Shown piece by piece: positions 1 to 9,060 of a stretch of 23,622 bases of DNA. Source of the stretch: Gnetum montanum (Eukaryota > Streptophyta > Gnetopsida > Gnetales > Gnetaceae); NCBI GenBank assembly GCA_015680685.1, contig MNCI01003070.1, positions 203,904 to 227,525 of the forward strand, given 5' to 3'. Numbering within the stretch: position 1 is the first letter of the stretch; each line of letters begins with the position of its first letter. The notes under the pieces are model-generated. The model saw only the letters and a list, made by a program, of their open reading frames with translations. It did not search any database and was not told the DNA's origin. The position numbers and the translations under genes were made by a program.

Positions 1-200
1 TGTTTCATTTTTCACAACCGCACGTCGCAACAGCACACACACATACTCACATTAACTACTAAGTCTATTTGGAGGTATCTGGGCCTTGGTGTTGCTAGAG
101 ACCAGCAAGCACCTAAATCTTGTTTGAGGATACTCGTTGGTGGTCGCGTTCCAAACGGTTGCCAACACCTGCCTAAATTAGATTAGATCAAGGAAGGTCT
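1..200. other. Left edge, no identifiable gene
   Basis: This stretch precedes the first recognisable reading frame. It includes a short CA-rich run near 36-50. It is probably upstream internal sequence of the TGATGA-family element, whose 5' LTR must lie outside the window. I see no conserved motif in it. Confidence 0.4.
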
Positions 201-2765
201 AAAAAATAGTGTTCCAGGAGTTAAAATTTGACCATTTCCTAGAGCAAGCACCAAAAGAAGTGCAGGACCAAGTAAATATTTCTCCCATATGGCCAATCAT
301 CACGTCCACTAGGGAGTGGTACATGGAAGAGACATTCCTATTTTAGAATAATAAGTAGGCTGGTTCAATGGTGAAAATCAAGGACATCTCAGTGTTCTAA
401 TTAGTGCAGGCCATTGCTGAAGTGCTTGGGTTTCTAGAAACAAGGATGAATCTTGTCGAGATTCTAATGCAGGTGAACCCCACCATTAAGAAAGAGTGGA
501 TGCAATGGTGCTATGGTATCAACTACAAGGAGTTTGGCATGCTCACACCAGTAGAAAGGATCCACTACAAGATTTCAGCCTTCCACCTCAATCCCATGAT
601 GAGGCAAAAAAAAATCACTACCTTTTTTTAGTATGCATATGTTGCTTTGAGTTGGAGATTCCTTGTCAACCATCCACAGTTGATCTATCTAGAGATGAAG
701 AAGTGATTTAAAGAAAATGAATGTGGAAGAAGAAACTCCCCTTTTCATTCCTCATTAGAAAACTATGTTGGAGGGGAAGAATAGTTCATTATATGAATGA
801 TGCTATTAAGCATGCCTTGATTACTAATTGGGTAGAAATGATGAAAGATAAAATGCATGTAAAAATCATTCAAGAAGAGGATCAGTAGCCATCACCTCCA
901 CTTACCACTCAAAGAACTACGTCAGACATCGCTACAATAGCCCAACAATTGCATGAGTACTAAGAATGACTCTTGAGTGAACAAGAGAAACAATTAGGCA
1001 CAAGTGGCAAGGACCCATCTATGTACTGACCATCAATGAGTCACCTAAATGAGGTGGCATGAAAAATCAACCTAATGGGTGGAGATGGATCCATTTTCTT
1101 AACCCAAAGGACATAATTGTTTGTAAAATCGAATCCTAGCACTAGAGAGGTCATTGTATCTCTCATAGAATAACAGTCACTCCCAAAAATTTCTAAAAAC
1201 ACTACAACCTTCTTAGTATGCTTGGAGGAAGGTGAGGGGGCAATAGTATTGGTGATGCGGTACCAAGGATAGGAGACAACAGTAGAGGTGGTTGTTGATA
1301 GAATTGTTGAAACACTTAACAGACCTATAGCATTTGTACCATACATCACTACACTTAAGATGTGCAGACATCTGTAGAGGCCACAAGCAATAGAATAAAT
1401 GTAGCATATCATAAAGAACTATTGGATCAACTGGTGGGAACCAAGCAATCACTTCCAAATGTCTTTGATCTTTGGGATAATATTACTACAACCTAGTTGG
1501 AGCTACTAGAGACAAGGGGCAAAAACAACATCTTAGAAGGGCAACTTGAAATAACCAAGGAGCTGAACTAACACTTGTCTACTGAAGTTGCCAAATTAAG
1601 AGCCCAAATCATCGATCCTACATTTCTCAACCTAACATTGATAAAAAATGAAGCTCTAGAATAACTTCATACTAGACTCAAAGGGGTTGAGGGTGTTATG
1701 GAGACGACAGTGTTCTACCAATCCTTAGTAGAGGCTACAGAACACAAAATTTAGAATGCCTTGGATTAGACCCACCAAGAGAATGTACAATTTACCATAG
1801 AGAACCATTAGATATGGAATGTTTATGACCACAAACAACAATTAACCAACTTCATCCATTAACAACAAGATCAATTGACCAAAGCAAACATAGAATTAAT
1901 GAAATTAGTAGTAGAAAATATAAACCTCTCCATGGAGGATGTTTGTGCCTTTTGCCAAAAGATTGCAATTAAGGTAGCCACTTAAAAATTAGAGGCTCTC
2001 AAATTTGAAAGAGATAAGGATTATTAGTGAGATCAAGTTAGTCTACAAAAATAAGTGAATGAAAAACACATCTAGTTGGCAAAGGTGAAAGTAAATGAAA
2101 GCCTTCAACAACTCCAACAAGGAAGAGAATTGTGTTAGCCTATTGTTGATAGGATAAATTCCTACAATAAGGTGAAAATATATATGAAGGAGTTGCAAAT
2201 CAAGAAAATGATAAAATACATGGAGCTCACCAATCTTCTATATGCAAATCTTTCCATATTAATTGTTACATGGTCATGGTTAAAACTAGAGAAGCAAGTG
2301 GTCGGCTTGTACTTGTTGTATGAGGCTGAGTTCAAGCATCACAAAGGCACTAAGCAAAAGCCTGAAGTGGAAAACTTTGAACTTGAAGTTTTCAAGGGAA
2401 AATACACTGATCAAAAATTTTTTACCAAGAACCTAGCCAAAAGGATGAATGATTACCAAGAGTTGCAGAGCATAGTAAAGGCATTTAATGTTGAACAAAA
2501 ATAGTTTGTTGCTTAGTTTGTCAATGTAAAGGAGTTGTTTTTGGTAATGCCCTATCCATGGAATATCCCTTTCTAGCCCACATAGACTATGAATGATTCC
2601 CAAAGTAAGGAGGAGAAGATGAAGGTGTTACTAGATGCCTTTCGCCTTCCACCAAAGATTGTAGTTGTAGTAGGATAGCCACAACTGCCTTAGCCACCAC
2701 ATGTGTTTGAAGCTAGCAAAGGTCCTTTAGAACCTCAGGAGCCTTCACTGCTTAGGATTGTTTGA
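201..2765 (+). pseudogene. Decayed coiled-coil-like ORF of TGATGA-family LTR element, copy 1
   Basis: I do not recognise this protein. A coding-like signal begins near 201, with a 75-codon open block at 404-631 in another frame. From 1413 to a terminal TGA at 2763-2765 one frame holds for about 450 codons without a frameshift but with 19 internal stops, 18 of them TAA or TAG. The implied protein is rich in Gln, Lys, Glu and Leu, is probably helical or coiled-coil, and ends in a Pro-rich tail. Its last third (about 2000-2765) aligns with 15915-16692 elsewhere in the window, including the region around the ORF end, so this is a repeat-family gene and not a chance frame. No protease, reverse transcriptase or integrase motif is visible between it and the LTR at 3000. 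It could be a divergent gag, an extra ORF, or an ORF captured by a non-autonomous element. It is clearly inactive here. Confidence 0.6.
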
Positions 2766-3020
2766 TCTTCTTCACCACCTTTATGTTGTTAAAGGATGTG
2801 CTATCCAATTTTATGTAGTCATGTTATGGTATTTAATTTTGTTTCATAAACACCACAATCTTTGTAATGTATTGATTTGTACACTCTAGCACTTAGTTGT
2901 GTCAAGTCAGTTTGTTGTATCAAGAGTTAGTTAATAATCCCATACTTTTTAATTTTGTAAATCAACTTAAGGATGAGTTTTCATTCAGTTATGTAGGTAT
3001 GATGAGCATCAAAGTGTCAC

Positions 3021-3177
3021 ATTGACAAGCCCTAATGGACATGGCCTTGTTGACAAACCCTCGTCAATGAGGCCCCATTTACGTGGTGTTGCCCCGTTGA
3101 CAAGGTTGCGTCGACGTAGCATTTGCTATGTCTACTGGGCCTCGTTGACGTAGCTCAGCAATAAAAACTATAAATAT
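3021..3177 (+). promoter_or_regulatory. LTR promoter region: TTGAC-motif cluster plus TATA box (copy 1)
   Basis: Several TTGAC elements (near 3022, 3050, 3098 and 3144) and the inverse form GTCAATG at 3061-3067 precede a TATAAATAT box at 3169-3177. TTGAC is the core of the WRKY-bound W-box, so a stress-responsive U3 enhancer is possible, but that is inference. The other TGATGA LTR and the LTR-like block near 6400 show the same arrangement. Confidence 0.5.
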
Positions 3178-3346
3178 GAGCTCATAGCTGTGTTTATGGG
3201 GGAGAGAGTAAAATTAGTAGCAAAGATCTTATAGTTTTTCCATTTGAGAGTTGGAATATTTCTTTGAGTGCCCATAGTAGAAGTCAAAAAGTGTACAAAT
3301 CTTTATTCAAGCACTGTTGTCCTTGAACCACACTAGTGTGTATGAC

Positions 3347-3352
3347 AATAAA
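3347..3352 (+). terminator. LTR polyadenylation signal (copy 1)
   Basis: AATAAA lies 178 bp downstream of the TATA box in a block closely matched at 17203-17208 of the second LTR. It is a plausible signal for 3' end formation of the retroelement transcript. Confidence 0.5.
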
Positions 3353-3959
3353 GATGAGCTTTTTGATCAAACCTTGCAGCACTTAGAATAGATTAATGAT
3401 TTATTTATGCATTTACTATTTTCATTAAATATGCAATTAATTAAGCTAAATTAAACTAAATTATACTTTAAGCAATTAGTTAATTATTTAAGCTAAATAC
3501 ACATAAGTGTAACCGCTTCAAGTGTAAACATGCATTCACTTGGTAATCCCAACAACGTTATTGCTTGGTGTGCCTAGTAGCATAGCACTTGGTAACCTAG
3601 TAGTGGATATGTGGGTTTAGGATGTGTATGGAAAGTGGGATTGGATGCTTGTGTTAGGACCAGTTAGAGATTAGTTAAGTAAAATTAAATTAGTTATTAA
3701 ATCACTTTATCTCTCTGCTTAAGCATCAAGGAACATAAAACATAAAACAATAAAAATGATATGCCTCAATTACAGTTAATCATACCTTTGTACATCACAA
3801 GAATAATTGGGAAGATAATGAATGATTGTTAGGACATGGTTCAATTTGTAGAAGACTAGTGTATTGGAAGACATTGAGTCCATGGAATTTGACCAGATTG
3901 AGCATGAACACTTTGTGATTTGTATGGTTGAGTGTAGGGATATCCTTTGTTGCTCATCA

Positions 3960-4770
3960 TGTACATAATAGTCACTATTGACTATTGTATGAAATGGGAA
4001 AAAGTAGCAGTTATCACTGATTATACATCTTCCATTGTTGCTGAGTTTGTACAACAAAATGTTGTGAATAGGTTTGGTGTGCCATGTGGATTAATTAATG
4101 ATAATGGTGCTTACTTTATAGGCATGCTCATGTAATGCTTGGGGAGTTGAACATAAATTAACAACACTTTATCACCTCTAAGTCAATGGTCAAGCTAAGG
4201 TTACAAATAGGAAAATCACTAAGATCATAACAAGAACAATTAGCAAATATAGGAGAGACTAGAGCATAGAAATCAATGATGTTCTTTAGACCTACCACTC
4301 TGCATGAAAACTTTCTATAGGCTACTCTCCCTATGAGCTGGTGTATGCAAAATTACTAACTCTTCCAATTTAATTCAAGCTTTGTATACTCTCAATAACC
4401 TATGAACTTGACCTTGACCTTATCCTACCACAAAAAGAAATATTGATCAACCTTAATGTGCTATATGAGAATTGATTGATAGCCTTGTCCTTGAATGAAG
4501 TGCACAAAGCATTTAATAAAAAGCATCATGACCTTAGAATAAGGAAAGTTAAATTTCAACCTAGAGACAGGGTCCTTTATTGGAACCCCACACATGTCCC
4601 TCAAAAAACTAAGTTTCAAATATTGTGGAAAGGGCCTTATATCATTTACAAAACCTTTCCTTCTAGGGTTATGCTAATCTACAAACCTAAAAGCTTAAAC
4701 ACAAAATAGCTAGTCAATATGCAATAATTAAAACCTTTCCATGAGCCCAAGAGAGCTAGTGAAATTAATG
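3960..4770 (+). pseudogene. Ty3/Gypsy integrase remnant (C-terminal part of pol), interrupted at its 5' end by an LTR
   Basis: The reading begins inside the integrase catalytic core, at the usual Tyr-Ile-x-Val-x-Ile-Asp-Tyr stretch (open frame 3947-4135). It keeps the first catalytic Asp and the second one in a Asn-Asp-Asn-Gly context. The third catalytic residue, normally Glu in Asn-Gly-Gln-x-Glu, reads Lys near 4196. The stretch about a tyrosine-rich 'SPYELVY' block (near 4326-4350) and the C-terminal chromatin-side domain with a Leu-Trp-x-Gly-Pro-Tyr motif (open frame 4476-4709) follow in the correct order. TAA replaces the usual Gln after the Tyr-His motif, and TAG or TGA replaces Trp at several places. 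The N-terminal zinc finger and all upstream pol are absent because the LTR at 3000-3959 interrupts the gene. It is inactive and ordinary for an old plant Gypsy element. Confidence 0.85.
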
Positions 4771-6398
4771 CCTCCTTGAATGAATAACCTTGCTCAATTT
4801 TGTGGTTCTCCTCCTTCCAACATAGTCATGGGAGAGATGGTCATCCATGCTAATCTCTTAAGTGGCTCCTTAGTTTTTTTACTTTTTTGTTTTACACTTT
4901 TGTTTTTACACCTTTTTATTTTACACGTTATTATTTTTTCCAATTTTTTGTTTTACAACATCATTAGTATGTTTAATTTTTCTTGAATATTTTACAGTTT
5001 CTTATATATTTTACTTTATTTTGGTGTGATCTTCTTATTATTTTGCTAATAAGATTGCTTTGTTGCCAACAAGACACATTGATGCTATAGCTATTTGCTA
5101 ATGGTGGTTTGGACTTAATGTTTTTAATTGCTAATATTTGGTTTCTATTTTTGAATTTTGATGACTAATGACTAAGACAAAGTTTCTTTTTCCTAGAATA
5201 GGTAGTGAGTCCATGTCATTCACCCATCCACTAACTCTACGGTCTTCATTGTTTTGGGAATGTAAGGTCTCTTTTTCATTGATGAAACTTTAACGAACTT
5301 GTGACCTTGGTAGTTTCCAAACTTGGGAAAGATTAAAATGGTTTAAAAAGGGTGTGACTTCAAAGGGGTTCAATGCTCTATGTCCCTCTCTCCTTACTTG
5401 AGTGCAATTGTGTTTTCATGGACTTCTTACTATTTAATGTTGATCAAGAATAGGAAGTTAATAAGTCTTTGCATGATGTGGTTCCCATCCAAAAATTCAT
5501 AAAAAAATAAAATTAAAAAAAGAAAAGAAAACATGATGGGAATTCAAAGCACATCCCTTAGACAAAATAATGGGCTACAAGCACTGGTTATGGGACTGGA
5601 AAGACATATTACCCATTCTTGAAGGTCCCCTCTAACTAAGGTCCTTTCTCACTTATTACTTCTATTTCCTTCTTAGTTAAGGAATGATGTTTGATCTATG
5701 GGAACATTCTTATGTCTTGAGGAGGTGGATTAGTCTTAGAGTGGCAATATGAACTCACTTAAAGTGGTTAGTTTTGATTTGGAGTAAGGCTGGACTTTAT
5801 CAGGTCATTTAACCATGAAATTCACAAAGGACTTCATGTGACCATGATTAGGAACTCCATTCCACTTTTTCTCTCATTCATTAATGCTTTTCATAACTCA
5901 CCTCACTACCAATTTCCATGTTTTTGTTCAATGCCTTAGTTTGATGTGTTAAAATTCTTAGATAGATTCTTTTAGATTCAGTCCTTAACTTTTCGTAATC
6001 ATTAAAAAACTATGGGACCCACAGACTCCTTAGTTGAGGTTATGCAAGGGAAAAAAGGGAATGAACCTACTATGGGAAGGATCCACTTGCATATGTATTG
6101 GTTGGGATAGTTAAGTTCCTTATTCTTAGGCATTTCTATAATCAAACCTTTCATGTGTCCCATTGATGCATCCAACCATGCACTCCTTAAGGCATCTTCT
6201 CCATTAAATTTTATTATCCAAATTTTCAATTTTTGAGCATTCATGATCCCTCTTCAAATATTTCATCATGTTCATGGCTTTCTTGGCTCTTCATAAACTG
6301 TAATTTTGTATAAAACCTCCTTGTATTTTTCAAGAAATTCATTGTGAAGAATTTTCTCCTACAACTATGTCAACAAGACCTTGTATATGTGTCCCTCT
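4771..6398 (+). other. Post-integrase non-coding region of the Gypsy remnant, probably leading into its 3' LTR
   Basis: About 1.6 kb lacks coherent coding. It holds T-rich tracts at 4870-4940 containing a repeated TTTTACAC-like unit, and an A-rich tract at 5508-5531. This resembles the long spacer that plant Gypsy elements carry between integrase and the 3' LTR. I cannot place the polypurine tract or the LTR start. The 80-codon minus frame at 6002-6244 has no recognisable family signature and is probably chance. Confidence 0.4.
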
Positions 6399-6443
6399 CA
6401 TCAATGCGACCCCATTGATGTAAGGCAAAACACCTATAAATAG
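6399..6443 (+). promoter_or_regulatory. LTR-like core promoter: CATCAATG/CATTGATG hairpin plus TATA box
   Basis: CATCAATG (6399-6406) and CATTGATG (6413-6420) are perfect 8-bp inverted arms around a 6-nt spacer, 14 nt before TATAAATAG at 6435-6443. The layout mirrors the U3 region of the two TGATGA LTRs, although the sequence downstream of the TATA box differs. It is probably the U3/R part of the LTR belonging to the Gypsy remnant to its left, which the minus-strand element at 6669 then interrupts. Confidence 0.45.
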
Positions 6444-6668
6444 GTGTGAACACTTAAAAGGATTTTTTACATTTACTTCAAAATGAGGGGGGATTTTTTG
6501 ACTTTTTCAAAGCCTAGAACCTTTCAAGAGCCATAACTTTCTAACCTTTTGTTCGATTCACTCTGTTCTTCAACCTTGTAGCTATTGGAGGTAAGATTTT
6601 TTTTTGTGGGGGCCATAAACATTAATTTTTTGACCAAATTTTTTTTGGAAAAATTTCTAACTCCCTAA
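6444..6668 (+). other. Probable R/U5 portion of an LTR, cut by the next insertion
   Basis: This non-coding segment lies between the TATA box at 6435 and the TG end of the minus-strand element at 6669. It has T-rich tracts near 6599 and 6640 and no open frame of note. An LTR origin is inferred only from the promoter upstream. Confidence 0.3.
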
Positions 6669-7559
6669 TGAGCTGGACAAAATTCAATGTTGGATACCTT
6701 TAACAATTATCTTTCTTTCATTGTAAAGAAGTCACCTAGTTTGTGACTAATGCACGAGTCATATCCTGTGGAGGAATGGTTCAAAAGTCAAAATATAATC
6801 AAGACATAAAATAATTATAATTGAAGTCATAATTCCACATTTATGACTATCACTCATAAATGAAAACATAAATTTTCATCCTAACTTCTAATCTTAAGTT
6901 TAAGAATGAAAATTAATGATTAAATCAAATTGAAATCATAAATACAAGCATAGATCTCAAGGATCACAAGAGAGACTTTGTCTTATTTACAATTCTACCT
7001 TGTTGTCTTAAAAATGCAACAACCTTGACATCTCTACAATTGACTCCAATTGTCACCACAAGGCTCAACAGATCTTCTCTTAATAATTTTGAAAGAAAAT
7101 TGACTTCAACTTGATGTGGTTTTTTCTTGGGTATCAATTCCTCTTCTTCCTATTCTATATTCCAATACAATGTGGAATGTCTTATTTATACTCTACAATG
7201 TTACAAAAATAATTATTTTAATAATGGGTTGATATGGAAGAATACGATACCAATCCATGATAATAGGTGAAACTACTAAGTTGGGCAACTTTGAAATTTC
7301 AAATTAGCATGGAATCTAGAGGTGGAGAAAATTGAACTATGCCAACTAAAGATCACTACTCATCACATTCACGTCCTTGCCACCTTATGCTTGTCCATGT
7401 GGACATTCTCAATGGCAAGCCTTGCCCACAATAGGAGTAGCCTCGGTAGGTGCATGCATAGAGCCTTCTTCACCATTGCTATTGATGTAGATTTAGGGCT
7501 AAGAAATAAATAACAACAACATCCATGAGAGAAAAAAACAAATATCCTACAAGAGAAGA

Positions 7560-8125
7560 GATAGAGCATTGGCATTGCAGCTTAGCTTCTCTATGTTCAA
7601 TATCATTAATGTCTTCGCGACCATCATGAGCTATTGCATAAACCTCTTTATTTCATCTTTGTCATACTCATACATGAACAATTCATATGTGTAGGAGTAG
7701 TAGGATCTTGGTGTTATGCATAGAACCACCTTGAGCTACTTCTTCATAAGAAACACATTCATCTTCTAGTCCATCATGAGATAGGTTGCTGTACAATACT
7801 CTGTTGGAATCTTCAATTCTGGGTCACAAACTTAAACCTTGTGGAAGATGTTGCCAATTAATGTGATTGCCATCTAGTTGTAAGAACAGAAATCTAATAT
7901 ATGATGTCATGTGCAATAGTCATGCTCATCCTTGAGGTTGTGTAGGATGAGGTGATCATTAATGACCAAACAATAGGTGATGCAAGGATCTATGGTGGTG
8001 ATGAGCAACCTAAGCTTACAAACAGTGTCCAAATTCTTGGGCAATAGCTTCCCAATTACAAAAACAATAGCATTAGTCATCTACAAGAGACACGACCTTT
8101 CTCGAAATCAATGGTGTAGAAATGC
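7560..8125 (-). pseudogene. Unidentified coding-like segment in the left LTR
   Basis: On the minus strand, long stretches can be read with few stops. They match the homologous stretch in the other LTR at the amino-acid level, including an Asp-His-Leu-x-Leu-x-Asn-Leu-Lys-Asp-Glu-His-Asp motif and, downstream, a Met-Tyr-Glu-Tyr-Asp-Lys-Asp-Glu-Ile motif. Composition looks like a real, mostly helical protein fragment, but I recognise no family. It lies in the same orientation as the retroelement and next to a PPR fragment on the other strand. It is probably a captured host-gene piece. An ORF belonging to the retroelement is the alternative. Confidence 0.4.
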
Positions 8126-8209
8126 TTACCTTGCCTTAATAGAGAGCAACTACGTGTGCTCTCGATGATTGTGTAAGAGATGACAAAAAGTCATTTGTTG
8201 TTGTCTTGT

Positions 8210-8516
8210 GATTCTCTTGTTGATATGTATAGTAGATTGGGGAAGGTCATTTGGCATGCCAGATGTTTGATGAAATGCATGTGAGGGATGTGGTTGTGTG
8301 GAGTAGTGTGATTTCTACTTACAATTCTAGGAGTGAGTGGTAGAAGGCACTGGGATTGTTCAGCTAGATGCTACAACAGGTAATAAGCCTAATTGAATCA
8401 TGGTGCTATCTCTTCTTAATATGCACATGGAGTGTTTGCAGCTAAGTTGCTATATTCATGGATTCATTCACAAGCTTGGGTTTGGATTTGGTAACACCAA
8501 TGCAAGAGACATGTAA
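8210..8516 (+). pseudogene. PPR-gene fragment inside the left LTR
   Basis: Plus-strand translation gives the hallmarks of a plant PLS-type pentatricopeptide repeat. A Leu-Val-Asp-Met-Tyr-Ser segment at 8210-8240 is followed, after a frameshift, by Asp-Glu-Met-x-Val-Arg-Asp-Val-Val-x-Trp from 8269, then a Lys-Ala-Leu-Gly-Leu-Phe-Ser stretch, then in a third frame a Lys-Pro-Asn and a Tyr-Ile-His-Gly-Phe-Ile motif ending near 8513. Intact family members are organelle RNA-binding proteins with many such 35-residue repeats. This piece covers about two to three. It is antisense to the retroelement and interrupted by stops and two frameshifts. The same fragment at 14812-15115 confirms that it is part of the LTR. 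Confidence 0.75.
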
Positions 8517-8519
8517 TTG

Positions 8520-8758
8520 GCAGTGTAGTAACAATTCTCACATCATACCTAAGAGTCTTCTTGAAGTGTTCCACATCAAATATATCAGATAAGTTACTTT
8601 CATCTTCCCACACAACATTTAAGTAGGGCTTATAATCCAAATCAAATTCAAGTTCAGTTTCAAAGGATGAAAAATGGAGAAGGCTTGCTAGTGTGATGAC
8701 ATAAGGGTCATTAGCAAATGAATTGATGAGAGCCTTGGTGGTTGAAAGGATGCCAACC
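8520..8758 (-). pseudogene. O-fucosyltransferase-like gene fragment inside the left LTR
   Basis: The minus strand reads openly for about 75 codons with a Val-Trp-Glu-Asp-Glu...Asp-Ile-Phe-Asp-Val-Glu-His-Phe...Asp-Val-Arg-Ile-Val pattern. This is typical of the N-terminal catalytic region of plant O-fucosyltransferase-family (GT106/GT65-like) Golgi proteins. Compared with the copy in the other LTR it lacks 53 codons that hold the Gly/Asn-x-x-Leu-x-Gln-Gln region. The deletion is in frame. It lies tail to tail with the PPR fragment. It is a short fragment, not a functional enzyme. Confidence 0.65.
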
Positions 8759-8769
8759 TCACCATAATT

Positions 8770-8945
8770 CTATATATATAATGTCTATAACGTCTTTATA
8801 ATATATAATTATAATCACATTGTTTATATAGTTTACACATATAATCATATATAATGTTTATTTAATATATATATACATATATAATTATATATAATATAAA
8901 ATATAACCACATTAATATAATATATAATATATCATATTAAATAAA
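8770..8945. repeat. AT-rich low-complexity tract in the left LTR
   Basis: This is a TA/ATA-rich stretch with many TATATA runs. The near-repeats ATAATCACATT (8811-8821) and ATAACCACATT (8902-8912) bracket 91 bp that the other LTR lacks. That fits a slippage or recombination deletion between short direct repeats in the right LTR, or a duplication here. Confidence 0.6.
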
Positions 8946-9060
8946 CTAAAATAAACATTAATTAAACACTAATCAAATGATTTATAATAAAAATTGATTG
9001 AAATGTATTCATTTTGACAAAGATGCTTATTAAAAAATGGAACCAATTTGGGGTTTAACA

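Larger units (their letters stand above)
3000..3959 (+). repeat. 3' LTR of TGATGA-family element, copy 1
   Basis: This 960-bp segment starts TGATGAGCA and ends TGCTCATCA, a near-perfect terminal inverted repeat with the TG...CA ends expected of LTRs. A homologous segment at 16915-17763 shares the sequence just upstream (a GAGTTTTCATTCAG motif), a TATA box, a poly(A) signal and the right end. A TATA box lies at 3169-3177 and AATAAA at 3347-3352, a spacing of 178 bp that is identical in the second copy. The LTR abuts an integrase coding remnant at 3960, so the element inserted into another Gypsy element. The matching 5' LTR should lie left of the window. Boundaries come from terminal symmetry and copy comparison. 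I could not check a target-site duplication. Confidence 0.8.
6669..9060 (-). repeat. 3' LTR (left copy) of the minus-strand Gypsy element
   Basis: This 2392-bp segment is homologous along its length to 13273-15744. It lacks 159 bp present in the other copy (15227-15385) and has about 91 bp of extra AT-rich sequence near 8822-8912. On the minus strand it starts TGTTAAACCC, preceded by a weak purine-rich AGTTGAGGGCTA that could be a decayed polypurine tract. Unusually, it contains pieces resembling host genes, annotated separately. Confidence 0.8.

Noticed and set aside
1041-1458. Two minus-strand frames of 123 and 81 codons
   Set aside because: They are antisense to the decayed plus-strand ORF and carry no recognisable motif. 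Their openness is a by-product of the plus-strand codon pattern.
1413-2765. Alternative genetic code reading TAA/TAG as Gln
   Set aside because: The idea was tempting because most stops fall on Gln codons. But stops also replace Trp and Arg, TAA and TGA still end conserved ORFs, and all elements are plant repeats. Cytosine deamination explains it.
3776-4057. 93-codon minus-strand frame
   Set aside because: It crosses the boundary between an LTR and an integrase remnant, so it cannot be an original gene.
4780-4986. 68-codon frame with a hydrophobic C-terminal half
   Set aside because: The Leu/Phe-rich part comes from T-rich low-complexity sequence after the integrase. It does not look like an env-like protein.
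7322-7575. Overlapping open frames on both strands (63 and 68 codons), with counterparts at 13909-14178
   Set aside because: No family motif, and the frames diverge between the two LTR copies. They are best seen as chance openness within the LTR, although they adjoin the unidentified coding-like segment.
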